Positions 39,461 through 49,663 of a stretch of 64,000 bases of DNA are shown piece after piece (within the stretch, counting starts at the first letter, position 1; every line of letters starts with the position of its first letter). The translations under genes and the position numbers were made by a program. This stretch comes from Magnolia sinica (lineage: Eukaryota; Streptophyta; Magnoliopsida; Magnoliales; Magnoliaceae), in contig NC_080588.1 in assembly GCF_029962835.1 (NCBI RefSeq), forward strand, positions 62,024,001 through 62,088,000. The letters run 5' to 3'. The notes below the pieces were generated by a model. The model saw nothing but the letters and a program-made list of their open reading frames with translations, did no database searches and was not told where the DNA came from.

Positions 39461-40640
39461 GACTGGAGCGTTGACATATAGAACTTCCTTGGGCCCACCA
39501 TGATCTAGACATTCAATCCATTCCTACGTAGTCATTTACCAATTTTCTCTTGGCATGGCACAACTAAATTATGTATGAGTATGTGGATAGGATATTGCTA
39601 GCCCTGCGGACCGTTTCCCTTTGTGTGGCCCACCTAAATCATAGATGGCCATAAAATTTGGGCCTTGTGAATAAATTTTGGTGTAATATCTCATGGTTAG
39701 AGTGGATTTTATAGTGGATTTTATATAATCATGATGGTGGTCCTTATGGAAATAAAGGGTAGTTCTCTATTGCATATGTTTTCTTTAATGTGGCCCACTT
39801 AAATCATAGGTTAGCATAATATTTTTGTTACTGGTTTAAAGTGAGATTTCACATCAAATGATCGCGAGTAGATCTTACATATACATCACGATGGCCCCAT
39901 AAAAATCAAAGGCTGGTCTTGGGTGTGTTTTTTTTTTAGAAAAGCTTTTAACATTGTGAGAGGGATGCCCACCATAACATGGTAGGTAAAATCAACTCCA
40001 ATCATTAGATGTGTGATTTTACATTATAGCTATGGTAAAGTGGGCCACACCAAAGAAAAAAGTTGGGAGAGAGATGCCAACCCTAGATATTTACAATGGC
40101 CATAATGATGATTATATAAAAACCACTTCAGCCATTAAATATTGCACCAAAACATAGGCCCGGTGCCCAAACATTAAGCCCATCAATTATTTAGGTAGGT
40201 CACATGAAGGGAAATAGTTTGGAAGATGAGTATTGTCCAATACATGTTTACTAATCGTGTGGTCCACCTGAAACACAAATGGGATTGATTTTTGGACCCT
40301 AGGCCTGACATGGGGTGACACACCTGGCCTTCGGGGTGGATTTCACATGAACCCATGGTGCGGCCACCCACAGCTGCCAATCCCAAGCGATGCAATTTTA
40401 TGTTAAAATATTTAGTGCTTCTTCTCACATTTTTACGTCTTGCTCAACTAAGGTTCCATGTCTCTAGGTCACTTTCTCACATCTAACTCACTCCTTGTCT
40501 CTCTCCTTACGCGCCAACCGACTATACCCAGACCGTCCTTGCAATGGTTTGGTCTTTCTCTCAACTGCAAGGCCCTACAAATGAATGGATCCAAGATCAC
40601 AAGCAAAACATGTTGGAGGTAGTGTGGGCCCACCAAAACA
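39461..40640. other. Intergenic duplicated DNA, no gene
   Basis: Repeated TGTGGCCCACCTAAATCATA and CATCACGATGGCCCCA motifs indicate decayed MITE-like material. It recurs at 42336-43555. Confidence 0.5.
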
Positions 40641-40810
40641 TGTCTTTATTCCAGCTCAGGCTCAGGCCGGATTCAGCTTAGCCTTTCGTAAACAATGCGG
40701 GCTGGGCTCAGACTAAACTATTTTAGCCCATCATCAGCCCGAGCTAGGTTTGAGCTGAGGTTGAACAAAGTGGTTTGGGCTTGGACATAACTTGGCCCAC
40801 CCCTAACCTG
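40641..40810. repeat. hAT-MITE-like fragment (TAGGGGTGGGCC end)
   Basis: The reverse complement starts TAGGGGTGGGCCAAGTTATG, a hAT-style terminus, with GGGCT/AGCCC subterminal repeats. The duplicate is at about 43560-43730. Confidence 0.55.
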
Positions 40811-40854
40811 GACCGTTGACATCACAATCCGCACTTTGAGACATGGATTGTGTA

Positions 40855-41443
40855 TCAGCTTTATCATTCGCAAACCCATTACTGACGACCTTTGAATCGT
40901 CAAAAGGCTCAATCGCCATCTGCCAGATAGACACCCCAATCGAATCCAATACCAACTGCAAAAAAAAAAAAAAAAACAAAATTGCAAAAACTGCTACTGC
41001 GAAAAGTGCAAAATCAAAAGAAATAAAATGCAGATACCTTCTGCTTCAGCAAGAAAAGATCCCATTCCGAAACTGACCCGTCGATGCTGGAAGAAAACAA
41101 CCGGCCAGTCGGAGCCGTGGATTTCGAGTTCGGGCGGCACCAGACGAGAGAAGATACTCTGGAGTCGGGGTTTCCTTGGATAGTCTGCGGGACATGAATT
41201 CGCATAGTAACGCCTCAATGGAAAAAAATAACAGAAAATGAGAAATATACAGAATTTATTTATTTTTTTAATTACCAGCTGGCAGTGCCAGCCGACGGAG
41301 CCGGGAGAGACGAGCCAGATCTCCAGCGAGCCGTCTTCTCGTGCCGCGGCGACCTGGGAGGCGTCGATGCTGGTGGCGAGGGCTACGACCGGAGAGGGTT
41401 TCCATTCCACAGTGGCGTTTCTGTAAATTTGGAGGGTTTCCAT
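40855..41443 (-). pseudogene. Duplicated 5' fragment of UTP4 (exons 1-2 and part of 3)
   Basis: Exon 1 (41276-41443), exon 2 (41038-41184) and the first about 101 bp of exon 3 (40855-40955) are copied, with intact splice sites and reading frame. In exons 1-2 I see one synonymous change (CGT/CGG Arg). Exon 3 starts TTGG instead of GTGG, giving Val to Leu. The copy then breaks into unrelated DNA at 40854. With its promoter also copied, it could be transcribed toward the true gene and yield a truncated WD40 peptide. Confidence 0.92.
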
Positions 41444-41748
41444 GGGCGAAGTGTTATTTTGGCGGGGAGAGAGGGAGAGAGGGAGAGGTGGGGTTTTAGG
41501 GCGCCGACGGTTGGGAGGGTTCGGGTTTTAGGGCGAATGAGAAAGATAGAGAACGGTGACGATGAAGAGTTGAAAATGAGGCGGGAATCGAGATGGAGGT
41601 CGTGGCATCGATTCGCTACGGCTCCAGCTTCTTTAACAGAGGCCCACTTGCTGAGATGGTCCGATGATTAGTTGTGTCAATGGGCCAGTTTCTGTATTTA
41701 TCCCCTTCGTCCATCCATTTTATCTTGTAATTTTAGGGCTTGATCGAG
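41444..41748 (-). promoter_or_regulatory. Duplicated UTP4 promoter
   Basis: Carries the same telo-box-like (CCCTAAAACCC) and TGGGCC/GGCCCA motifs as 35530-35835. Confidence 0.5.
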
Positions 41749-43772
41749 AAAATGAAGAATATCCAAAGCTCTAAGTAGGCCACGTTATAAGAAAGAGCGT
41801 GAATTGAATGTCTATCAATTGAAAAAATCTCCATAGCCACAAAGTTTAGGATCAAGCTGATATTTGTTTTTTACCATCATCATGTCCGTGTGATTTCATG
41901 AAGAGGTTGGATACCAAATAAACATCACTGTAGGCCCGCAGGAAGGTTTAAACAGTGAAAATCATTATTCCCATTGATTCCTGTAATGGGGTCCACTTGA
42001 TGTGCTAGATCCACACCATCTATCAAAGTTTTCATATCATTCTAGTGCAGAACCACTGTTAAAATGTTCTTAGGTCAACTGTAGAGTTTATTTGCCATCT
42101 AACATGTTTCATAAGGCAACGGAAGACACAAATATCAGCTTGATGAGAGCATCCCGTGGACATAATAAATTTCCCAGTGGTCATTCAATTTCTACTTTTT
42201 CTAGTGGTGTAGTCTACTTAAGATATAGATCTGCCTACATTTTGAGCTCATATCCTATACTTATCTATAAAATGGACGGATGGCATGGAGTTGTGAAATA
42301 CATCATGGTGGGGCCACGTAAATTTCACACAAGAATATTCCATTGCTTGACTGAAGCGTTGACATATGGAACTTCCTTGGGCCCATCATGATCTAGACAT
42401 TCAATCCATTTATCCGTAGAGTCATTTACCAATTTTCTCTTGGCATGGCACACCTAAATTATGTATGAGTATGTGGATAGGATATTGCTAGCCCTGTGGA
42501 CCGTTTCCCTTAGTGTGGCCCACCTAAATCATAGATGGCCATAATTTTTGGGCCTTACAAATAAATTTTGGTGTGATATCTCATGGTTAGAGTGGATTTT
42601 ATATAATCATGATAGTGGCCCTTATGGAAATAAAGGGTAGGTCTCTAGTGCATATGTTTTCTTTAATGTGGCCCACTTAAATCATAGGTTAGCATAATAT
42701 TTTTGTTACTAGTTTCAAGTGAGATTTCACGTCAAATGATCGCGAGTAGATCTTACATATACATCACGATGGCCCCATAAAAATCAAAGGCTGGTCTTGG
42801 GTGTGTTTTTTTTTAGTAAAGCTTTTAACATTGTGAGAGGGATGCCCACCATAACATGGTAGGTAAAATCAACTCCAATCATTAGATGTGTGATTTTACA
42901 TTATAGCTATGGTAAAATAATCAGAATAACTCATGATCCAGGTGGGCCACACCAAAGAAAAAAGTTGGGAGAGAGATGTCAACCCTCGATATTTACAATG
43001 CCCACAATGATGATTATATAAAAACCACTTCAGCCATTAAATATTGCACCAAAACATAGGCCCGATGCCCAAACATTAAGCCCATCAATTATTTAGGTAG
43101 GTCACATAGAGGGAAATAGTTTGGAAGATGAGTATTGTCCAATACATGTTTACTAATCGTATGGTCCACCTAAAATACAAATGGGATTGATTTTTGGACC
43201 CTAGGCCTGACATGGGGTGACACACCTGGCCTTCGGGGTGGATTTCACATAAACCCATGGTGGGGCCACCCACAGCTGCCAATCCCAAGCGATGCAATTT
43301 TATGTTAAAATATTTAGTGTTTCTTCTCACATTTTTACCTCTTACTCAACTAAGGCTCCGATGTCTCTAGGTCACTTTCCCACATCTGACTCATTCCTTG
43401 TCTCTCTCCTTGCGCACCAACCGACTATACCCGGACCGTCCTTGCAATGGTTTGGTCTCTCTCTCAACTGCAAGGCCCTCCAAATGAATGGATCCAAGAT
43501 CACAAGCAAAACATATTGGAGGCAGTGTGGCCCACCAAAACATGTCTTTATTTTATACACTTCTTTGGGCTCCAGGTCAGGCTCAGGCCGGATTCAGCTT
43601 AGCCTTTCGTAAACAATTCGGGCTGGGCTCAGACTGAACTATTTTAGCCCATCACCAGCCCACGCTAGGTTTGAGCTTAGGTTGAACAAAGTGGTTTGGG
43701 CTTGGACATAACTTGGCCCAACCCTAACCAGGACCGTTGACATCACAATCCGCACTTCGAGACATGGATTGT

Positions 43773-44229
43773 GTAGTAACTCACCACGATATAGCGTAGT
43801 GAGTAAAGTCTGTGGGCTCATGGTAATGTATGAGGCATACATCCATTTTCCTAGCATATGTTGGAACATGAAGCCAATTTTGAAGCATGTCCAAAGCTCG
43901 AGTGGACCACACCACAAGAGTAGTGGGAATCAAATGCCTATCATTAAAAACTTCATGCTATATTTGTGTTTTCACTTCATCCGTGTTTATGTAACCTCAT
44001 GAACAAGTATATTACAAATAAACATCAGTGTGGGATCTAAGAAGGTTTCAATGGGGGACATCATTATCCACACATGTTTTCTTTGGTGTGGTCCACTCGA
44101 GCTTTGGATGTGTTTCAATATTAGGTTCATGCCCTAAAATGAGCTGGAAAAATAGATGGACACCGTGGATAATGACACATACGTCACGGTGGACTCCATA
44201 GAGTTTTATATAGTGTAGTGAATTACTAC
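43773..44229. mobile_element. Foldback MITE with GTAGTAAYTCACYAC ends
   Basis: Left end GTAGTAACTCACCACG; right end (reverse complement) GTAGTAATTCACTACACT. The interior is the core module (GTCCAAAGCTCGAGTGGACC, GTGGTCCACTCGAGCTTTGG, AATAGATGGACACCGTGG). No target duplication was found, probably because the left flank was altered by the tandem duplication. Confidence 0.7.
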
Positions 44230-44553
44230 AAAAACATTTTTTACACACACTAACACACTCACACCACATGGGCACTTGATCCATGGTCTCAATGTTGAAA
44301 GTCCTGTGAGACTACCAATCACCTTAACCTTTGATTTTCAAGGTTCAGATGCAAGCCATTAAAACTTCTTTTTATTGTTCCAAGTTCATATGAGAAAGTG
44401 GTGGTCACAATCATCCCATGGGCGTAAGTTTCTTTCTTGTAGTGTCTCTTATATTCAGCAAATGAATGGACGAGATTGGGCATTGATGGGCATGACTCTT
44501 CTTTTTTTTACACACCCACACACACCACATGAGTACTCAAACTCATGACCTCT
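44230..44553. other. Intergenic, no gene seen
   Basis: Contains CACACA-rich pieces near 44240 and 44510. Nothing else is recognised. Confidence 0.4.
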
Positions 44554-44675
44554 GGGTTGTTGGATTGGGTGGGTTGGTTGGGTGAGTTGACTAGATTATT
44601 GGACTGGATAGGCTGATCGGGTGAGTTGACTCAGCAAGTTGACTGAGTGAGTTGACTCATCAAGTTGACTCAAGG
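44554..44675 (+). repeat. Degenerate GAGTTGACT tandem repeats
   Basis: Repeated GGGTGAGTTGACT and CAAGTTGACT units, about 15-18 bp apart. Confidence 0.7.
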
Positions 44676-44819
44676 TTATAGGGTTTTAGGTTCCCAGGGT
44701 TTTAAGATTAGGTTGACTTAGTTGAATTTAGGGTTTGGGATTAGGATTCTTAGGGCTTAGGCTTATAGGGTTAGGGTTTATGATTGTAGTTTTAGTTGAC
44801 CATCTACTGGTTCAAACTT

Positions 44820-45635
44820 AATCAACTTATCAACTTAGGGTGTGGTGTCTACATTGAGGAAGACAGAGTGACTCTTGAGAAAAATCACACAAGCTTGAAT
44901 CAAACAGACATGTTTATAAAGGTGGTTCGTACAGAGAAGTTTAAGTTATGGGCAACTTTTCTGGGCTTTGTGAAGACTTGACAAAGGCAGAGTATGTATG
45001 AGAAGCGATAGTGATGGTAAGGTTATGATGTAGGCAATTAGAAATAGAGCTTGGAGTTGTGATTAATGATAATTGAAGACATGGTCGAGATTATTATCAA
45101 ATGTCTTAAATTTATTTGTAATTAGGTCTATTGATGACATTGATAGACCACTCGTCCCCATTGAGAAATTTTTTTTTTCCTTTGCTTGTTGGATAATTTT
45201 TTAGTATAAATCGATTTGATTGAGGGCAGCTTTGATCTTATTAATAGGTCATCAATGACGCTTGATATGATTGAAGGTCCCATCAACTGACTTGCGTAGT
45301 TTTGCGAGATTGAGGTTCTATTTCCTAGTTCATTTTTTATCATTTTTAATGGGTTGTAATTGGGGATTATGGTATTGAAAACATGCTAAAGGCTTTTGGT
45401 GGCAAGGCGAGTTCAAAGGTAGGGTTTTTGTGGTATTCAATATGTATTCTCGAATTGGTAAGCTCTTACATATCCTGTAACATTGATTATCATAGTGAAT
45501 TCGTTATTGCCTTGTGCTGTGTTTTTTCTCATGAGGATTTTTCCTCATAAAACCTTGTGTTCTCTATGTGCTTGGTTTGTTTGATCTCTTATTATTTGAT
45601 CATAACTCGGGGTTGCTTCTGTGTATCCCCCAACA
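44820..45635 (+). mobile_element. Ty1/Copia 3' end remnant
   Basis: The frame at 44850-44980 (HTSLNQTDMFIKVVRTEKFK) matches the conserved C-terminus of Copia RNase H (HTSENPADMLTK type). The following AT-rich DNA to CCCCCAACA (45635) has the style of a Copia 3' LTR end (TTTTTCCTCATAAAACCTTG). The upstream pol is missing, so this is a truncated relic. Confidence 0.7.
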
Positions 45636-45885
45636 GGATGGTCCATATTAAAGGTGGGCTCCACATGATGGGCAATGGATATTGAAGTTGGGCCCCACAT
45701 GATGAACAATAACATTGATGGTGGACCTCAATTGATGAATGGTGCACATTAAAGGTCGGGCCATAATGATGAATGACCCACATCCAAAGTAGGCCCCATA
45801 TGATGGACAACCCACATCAAAGTTGGGGCCCACACAATGAATGGTCTGCATTGAAGGTTGGCCCCACATGATGGATGTTGAATGT
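45636..45885 (+). repeat. Degenerate tandem repeat, about seven units of 35-36 bp
   Basis: Units of the form CCCCACATGATGGACAA plus CACATTGAAAGTTGGG are repeated with decay. The repeated Cys/His-like peptide on the minus strand is a by-product, not a gene. Confidence 0.8.
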
Positions 45886-46330
45886 GGGGGTGACTGAACA
45901 AACTTGAAGAATAATTACTTATGATATTGAAAGCTAAACACACATTTTTTACTTTTTAGTTGATAAGTATGTTGGTATTACTAAACATATTTATTGACTG
46001 AATAAGTATAAACCAATATAAGGTATTTATGCATAAATAGCTTCTTATTCAAAGTAACTTCGAACCTAAATGCCCCTAAACATACTTATTTGCAAAATAA
46101 ATAGAAACCAATATAAGCTATTTGAAGCATAACTAGCTCATGTCAAATAACTTACAATCCAAACACCTGTGAGGCCCATTGGGATGGTAAATTACTTTAG
46201 ATAAATTACCTATGCCGCAAAGCACTCTACATAAGTTATTTATGCCTTGAATAACTTACTTGATTTTTACTTAGTTAATAGATAAGCATATTTGGTAATT
46301 ATGTCATTGAAATACTAGTCAGATAATGCA
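45886..46330. other. AT-rich spacer
   Basis: AAGTAT...ACCAATATAAG blocks recur twice (about 46005 and 46108), as do opposed TAACTTA motifs. No gene. Confidence 0.4.
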
Positions 46331-47730
46331 AATTTTGGGGATTACCCTGATGTATGTCCATCTGTTTTGCCGGCTCATTTTAAGGTACTTGTACAAAAAT
46401 GAACCAAATACATAAAACAGTGGTGATTCATCGCCCACCATTAAAACTATAAAGCTGATACAAAGCTTTTGTGCCCTCGAGAAGTTTTTAATTGTGGGTG
46501 TTTAATCACCATATTTCCTGTGGTGTGGTCCACCTGTGAATTAGATATGCTTCGTTTTTGGGTTCATGCTCTAAATTGAACCGGAATAATGGATGGACGG
46601 CATGGATACATAGTACTTATATCAAGCTTGATCCAGTTTCACCGGTAACCGGGCATATTGGTATCCCCGACCAAACCTAATCTGCTCTCCTCACGCTGGA
46701 CCGGATTGAAGGTGAAGCCAAGGCCACCTACCTAGGGCTCACCGTGATGTTTCTTAGCAATCCACTCCGTTCATTCATTTTACCCGATCATCTTAAAAGG
46801 TGGGCCCAAAATCGAGGGGGATTTAAAACTTCAGTGAGCCACGTGGTATGAAACACTAGGAAGGGCAATGCCTACCATTAAAACCTTGGCTACACCCAAT
46901 CGTGCAGATAGGGCCCACCATGAAGCATGTTGAGAATCCACCCGATCCATCCATTATTCAAGCTCATGTTAATGGGCGGGCCCAAAAATGAGCCGGATCC
47001 AAAGCTTAAATGGGCCACATTGAAGGAAACAATGGAGATCGAACATCCACCATTGAAATCTTTCAAGGCCTACCGTGCTGATTACATGCCATCCAAACCG
47101 GTCATAAGGTCATTCCCACACTCTAGGATCATATGAAGAAATTGGTGGACGGTGTATATTTCAAAAAATCAGTGTGGCCCCAGTGACTATTTCAACAGTG
47201 GAGGTTCAATGCCACTGTTTCAAAAAGTGTGGCGCACTTGCGTGTTGGACATGGTATATTTTTCAAAAAACCTTTCCTTTTTAAAAAAAAAATTATTTGA
47301 TTTGGATCTTGAATACCGTTTTCTTTATACCTTTCCAAAACAAATAGAAATCCCTCCACCACGGTGATATATTCCAAAAAATTCAGCTCCCCCATTCTAA
47401 TGGTGGGGTTTAACAACACCGTTTCAAGCTGTGTGTTCCACTTGAGTACTTGAGTTTTGGATCTTCATTATAATTAGGCCCACCAATGAGCTGGAAAAAT
47501 TGGTGGATAGAGTTAACTTTTCATAAACATCACTGTGGGCCACACGACAACTAGTGCGGTTTCAACAGAGGACATTCAATACCACTTCGTGTGGCCCACA
47601 AAAGTGTTGTATCTACCTTATATTTAAGTCCACCCCTTAAAATGAGCCAAATAAAATGATTGACAAGGTGGATTTCCAGAAAACATCACAGGTGAGTTCC
47701 CAGCATGGCACAAATAGAAAGCCCATACAT
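46331..47730. repeat. Cluster of foldback core modules
   Basis: At least four decayed modules occur in succession, with landmarks GTGGTCCACCTGTG, TAATGGATGGACGGCATGG (46590), GATAGGGCCCACCATGAAGC (46908), GGGCGGGCCCAAAAATGAGC (46975) and CACTGTGGGCCACACGAC (47528). Clean termini are not seen, suggesting nested insertion and decay. Confidence 0.65.
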
Positions 47731-48540
47731 TTATCGCGTGGAGGATTCATCAATGGTGGAGCTCATTTGCATGGGCCCCATTTGGTTTGCTGATAGAGGC
47801 CACTAATCCGATGGGCTCAGCATTCTTCATGAACGAAAGCCTACATTTGCATCGACTTGTGGCTGAGGCCACTCCATTTTATCCCTTGGATCTTTCTATC
47901 ATCGGAGCAGTTCCCCTTTTTACTGACAGGCTTCGCACCCCTGCATCACTGCTACTATTTGGGGCCCACCTCTTTCCTAGCATTGGGTGGCTCGTGTGTC
48001 GGATGTCCAGGCCTTTCATCAGTTATGTAAAACCATGAACATGCCCCAGGATGGGTCAGGCAAATCACACCCATATGAGGATGGCCCAGATCGCTGGCAT
48101 GCAAGATGTTAATCACCATGGCCCATCCAGCCCTTGGTCTAAAGAGGAATTACATGATACATGGTTCAGTAATCCAGGCCATTGACCTTTCGAACCCCAA
48201 CAAGGATGGCCTACTCCCAGAATACCCCTCGATATGTCAATCTCAACCCTTCAGTCCAAATCCTAGATATAGGTGGCCAGGAAGTAAATCTAACAGCCCA
48301 CATTCAACAGGAAAAAACAGAAATCCTAACATAGAGGTACTTCAAATCTGGGAATTTTGGGGGCATGCTCCATCGCCTGACCAATGGTTCGATCACCAAG
48401 CAATGGATCCCACAGGCCATATCATGGTCAGATTTTCAGGCTGGCCCAATAACAGATGGGACACACGCCTACTCTCAGGGCCAGCGCAGTCTCAATCAGG
48501 CCAGTATATATTTGTGATGGATTGAACTTGAACCCTATTT
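47731..48540. other. Intergenic, one unconvincing open frame
   Basis: A plus-strand frame of 139 codons (48106-48525) has no recognisable domain and is embedded in GGCCCA-rich MITE-like DNA. I treat it as non-coding. Confidence 0.4.
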
Positions 48541-48543
48541 TTA

Positions 48544-49112
48544 GGGCCTGTTTGATTTTCATTGTTTCACCGGGAAAAGGTAAATACCCTGTAAATTGGT
48601 GATTATTACCGTTTCGCCTATTTGAATATTCGCGGAGATTTCACTTCTTGGAAACCGGTTCAAAAGTAGTAGTGGCCATTTTAGGACACCATCTAGATGT
48701 ATATGATATATTTGTTTCGTCCATCCATTTTATCACAACATTTTAAGATATGAGAAGAAAAATGAGTTAGATCCAACACTCAACTGGCTAATACCGAAAG
48801 AAACAATGGTCCCAAGAAGTTTTTAACGGTATGTATTTAATTCACATTTTTCTATGGTGTGGTCCCTTGAGAATTGGATGTGCCTCATTTTTTGGCTTAT
48901 ACCATAAATTTATCTGAAATAATGGATGAAAGGTGTGGATATATGATATGCATCGTGGTGGGACCCACAAATGTTTTACAATATTTGCCACATTTACCTC
49001 CGAAAAGTAGGCCGTCAAATAAGTTACGGGGAAGTGTGCGGCAACTACGGAGGGAAATAATTATTACCATTTACCCGGTTTTTCCCATTTCCTTGAAAAA
49101 CAAACAGGCCCC
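48544..49112. mobile_element. PIF/Harbinger (Tourist-like) MITE with TTA duplication and foldback core
   Basis: Left end GGGCCTGTTTGATTTTC; right end (reverse complement) GGGGCCTGTTTGTTTTTC. TTA flanks both sides (48541-48543, 49113-49115). TIRs and a 3-bp TTA are the PIF/Harbinger signature. The interior, however, is the same core module as in the Mutator-type MITEs (CGTCCATCCATTTTATCA, ATGAGTTAGATCCAACACTC, GTGGTGGGACCCACA). Confidence 0.8.
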
Positions 49113-49216
49113 TTAAGGATCACGGTTAAATTTCCAGCCTGACCACCAAAAAGATCAGGTTCAATCTAGCCCTGGCCCAGCCCACTCATGGCAGCATTAG
49201 TCTATGATGATTTGAG

Positions 49217-49222
49217 TTTATT
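49217..49222 (-). terminator. Candidate polyadenylation signal of the MRS2 gene
   Basis: AATAAA on the minus strand about 155 nt after the stop codon. Confidence 0.5.
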
Positions 49223-49375
49223 GCATGGGTAATGACAATCACTTACATTACAACATTGCAAACTCACTGTAATACAAATACAACAAAAGCCCAACGAAGA
49301 AGAACGACACCCCTCCGAACTCTTGAGTTGTAGGGCCCTTTTTAAAATACAGTTTGTATGATATTCACAGGTCAC

Positions 49376-49663
49376 TTACTCAAGTAGGCGCTTGTGCTTG
49401 CACCATGCAATTGCGATGACGTACAGAAATATACTCCCCGTGGCCCCGCCGCCAACGGTCCACAGGAACTCAGGCATGCCAGACTTTTCCTTGTCAAACA
49501 GATCAACATTGATGTTCATGCCGAATAGACCAGCCACAACGACAAAGGCACTCACCACAAGGGTCGCGGTAGTCAACATCACTCCCATCTGAAGGAGATG
49601 GTTCTGTTTGTCATCCAGCATGATGTTGATGTAATCCTCTGTGTCGTCCACATACTCCCTCAG
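49376..49663 (-). CDS. MRS2-3: MRS2 last exon (GMN motif, two TM helices, stop)
   Basis: The acceptor CTTGAAG precedes CTGAGGGAGTATGTGG (LREYVDD). TAA lies at 49376-49378. It encodes 95 residues with both membrane helices. Confidence 0.93.
   Translation of the reverse strand: MREYVDDTEDYINIMLDDKQNHLLQMGVMLTTATLVVSAFVVVAGLFGMNINVDLFDKEKSGMPEFLWTVGGGATGSIFLYVIAIAWCKHKRLLE

Larger units (their letters stand above)
34942..40854. repeat. Tandem duplication, copy 1 (contains later LTR-element insertion)
   Basis: Starting at ATCAGCTTTATC and ending at GGATTGTGTA, this segment is repeated at 40855-43775. Without the 2984-bp insertion 35836-38819 it is about 2.93 kb, matching copy 2 (2.92 kb). The UTP4 part is nearly identical between copies; the distal flank has more indels. 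Confidence 0.92.
40855..43775. repeat. Tandem duplication, copy 2 (LTR-empty)
   Basis: Head-to-tail partner of 34942-40854. It has the pre-insertion sequence GATCGAGAAAATGAAGAATA at 41742-41761, where copy 1 has the LTR element. Its right end coincides within 3 bp with the terminus of the MITE at 43773. Confidence 0.92.

Noticed and set aside
40855-41443. A second functional UTP4 gene
   Set aside because: Only exons 1-2 and part of exon 3 are present; the copy stops at a clear breakpoint.
45749-45943. Cys/His-rich minus-strand frame resembling a zinc-finger repeat protein
   Set aside because: The periodicity comes from the 35-36 bp DNA minisatellite; stops and frame changes follow.
48106-48525. 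139-codon plus-strand open frame
   Set aside because: No domain or homologue recognised, surrounded by decayed MITE-like DNA, and its composition is not protein-like.
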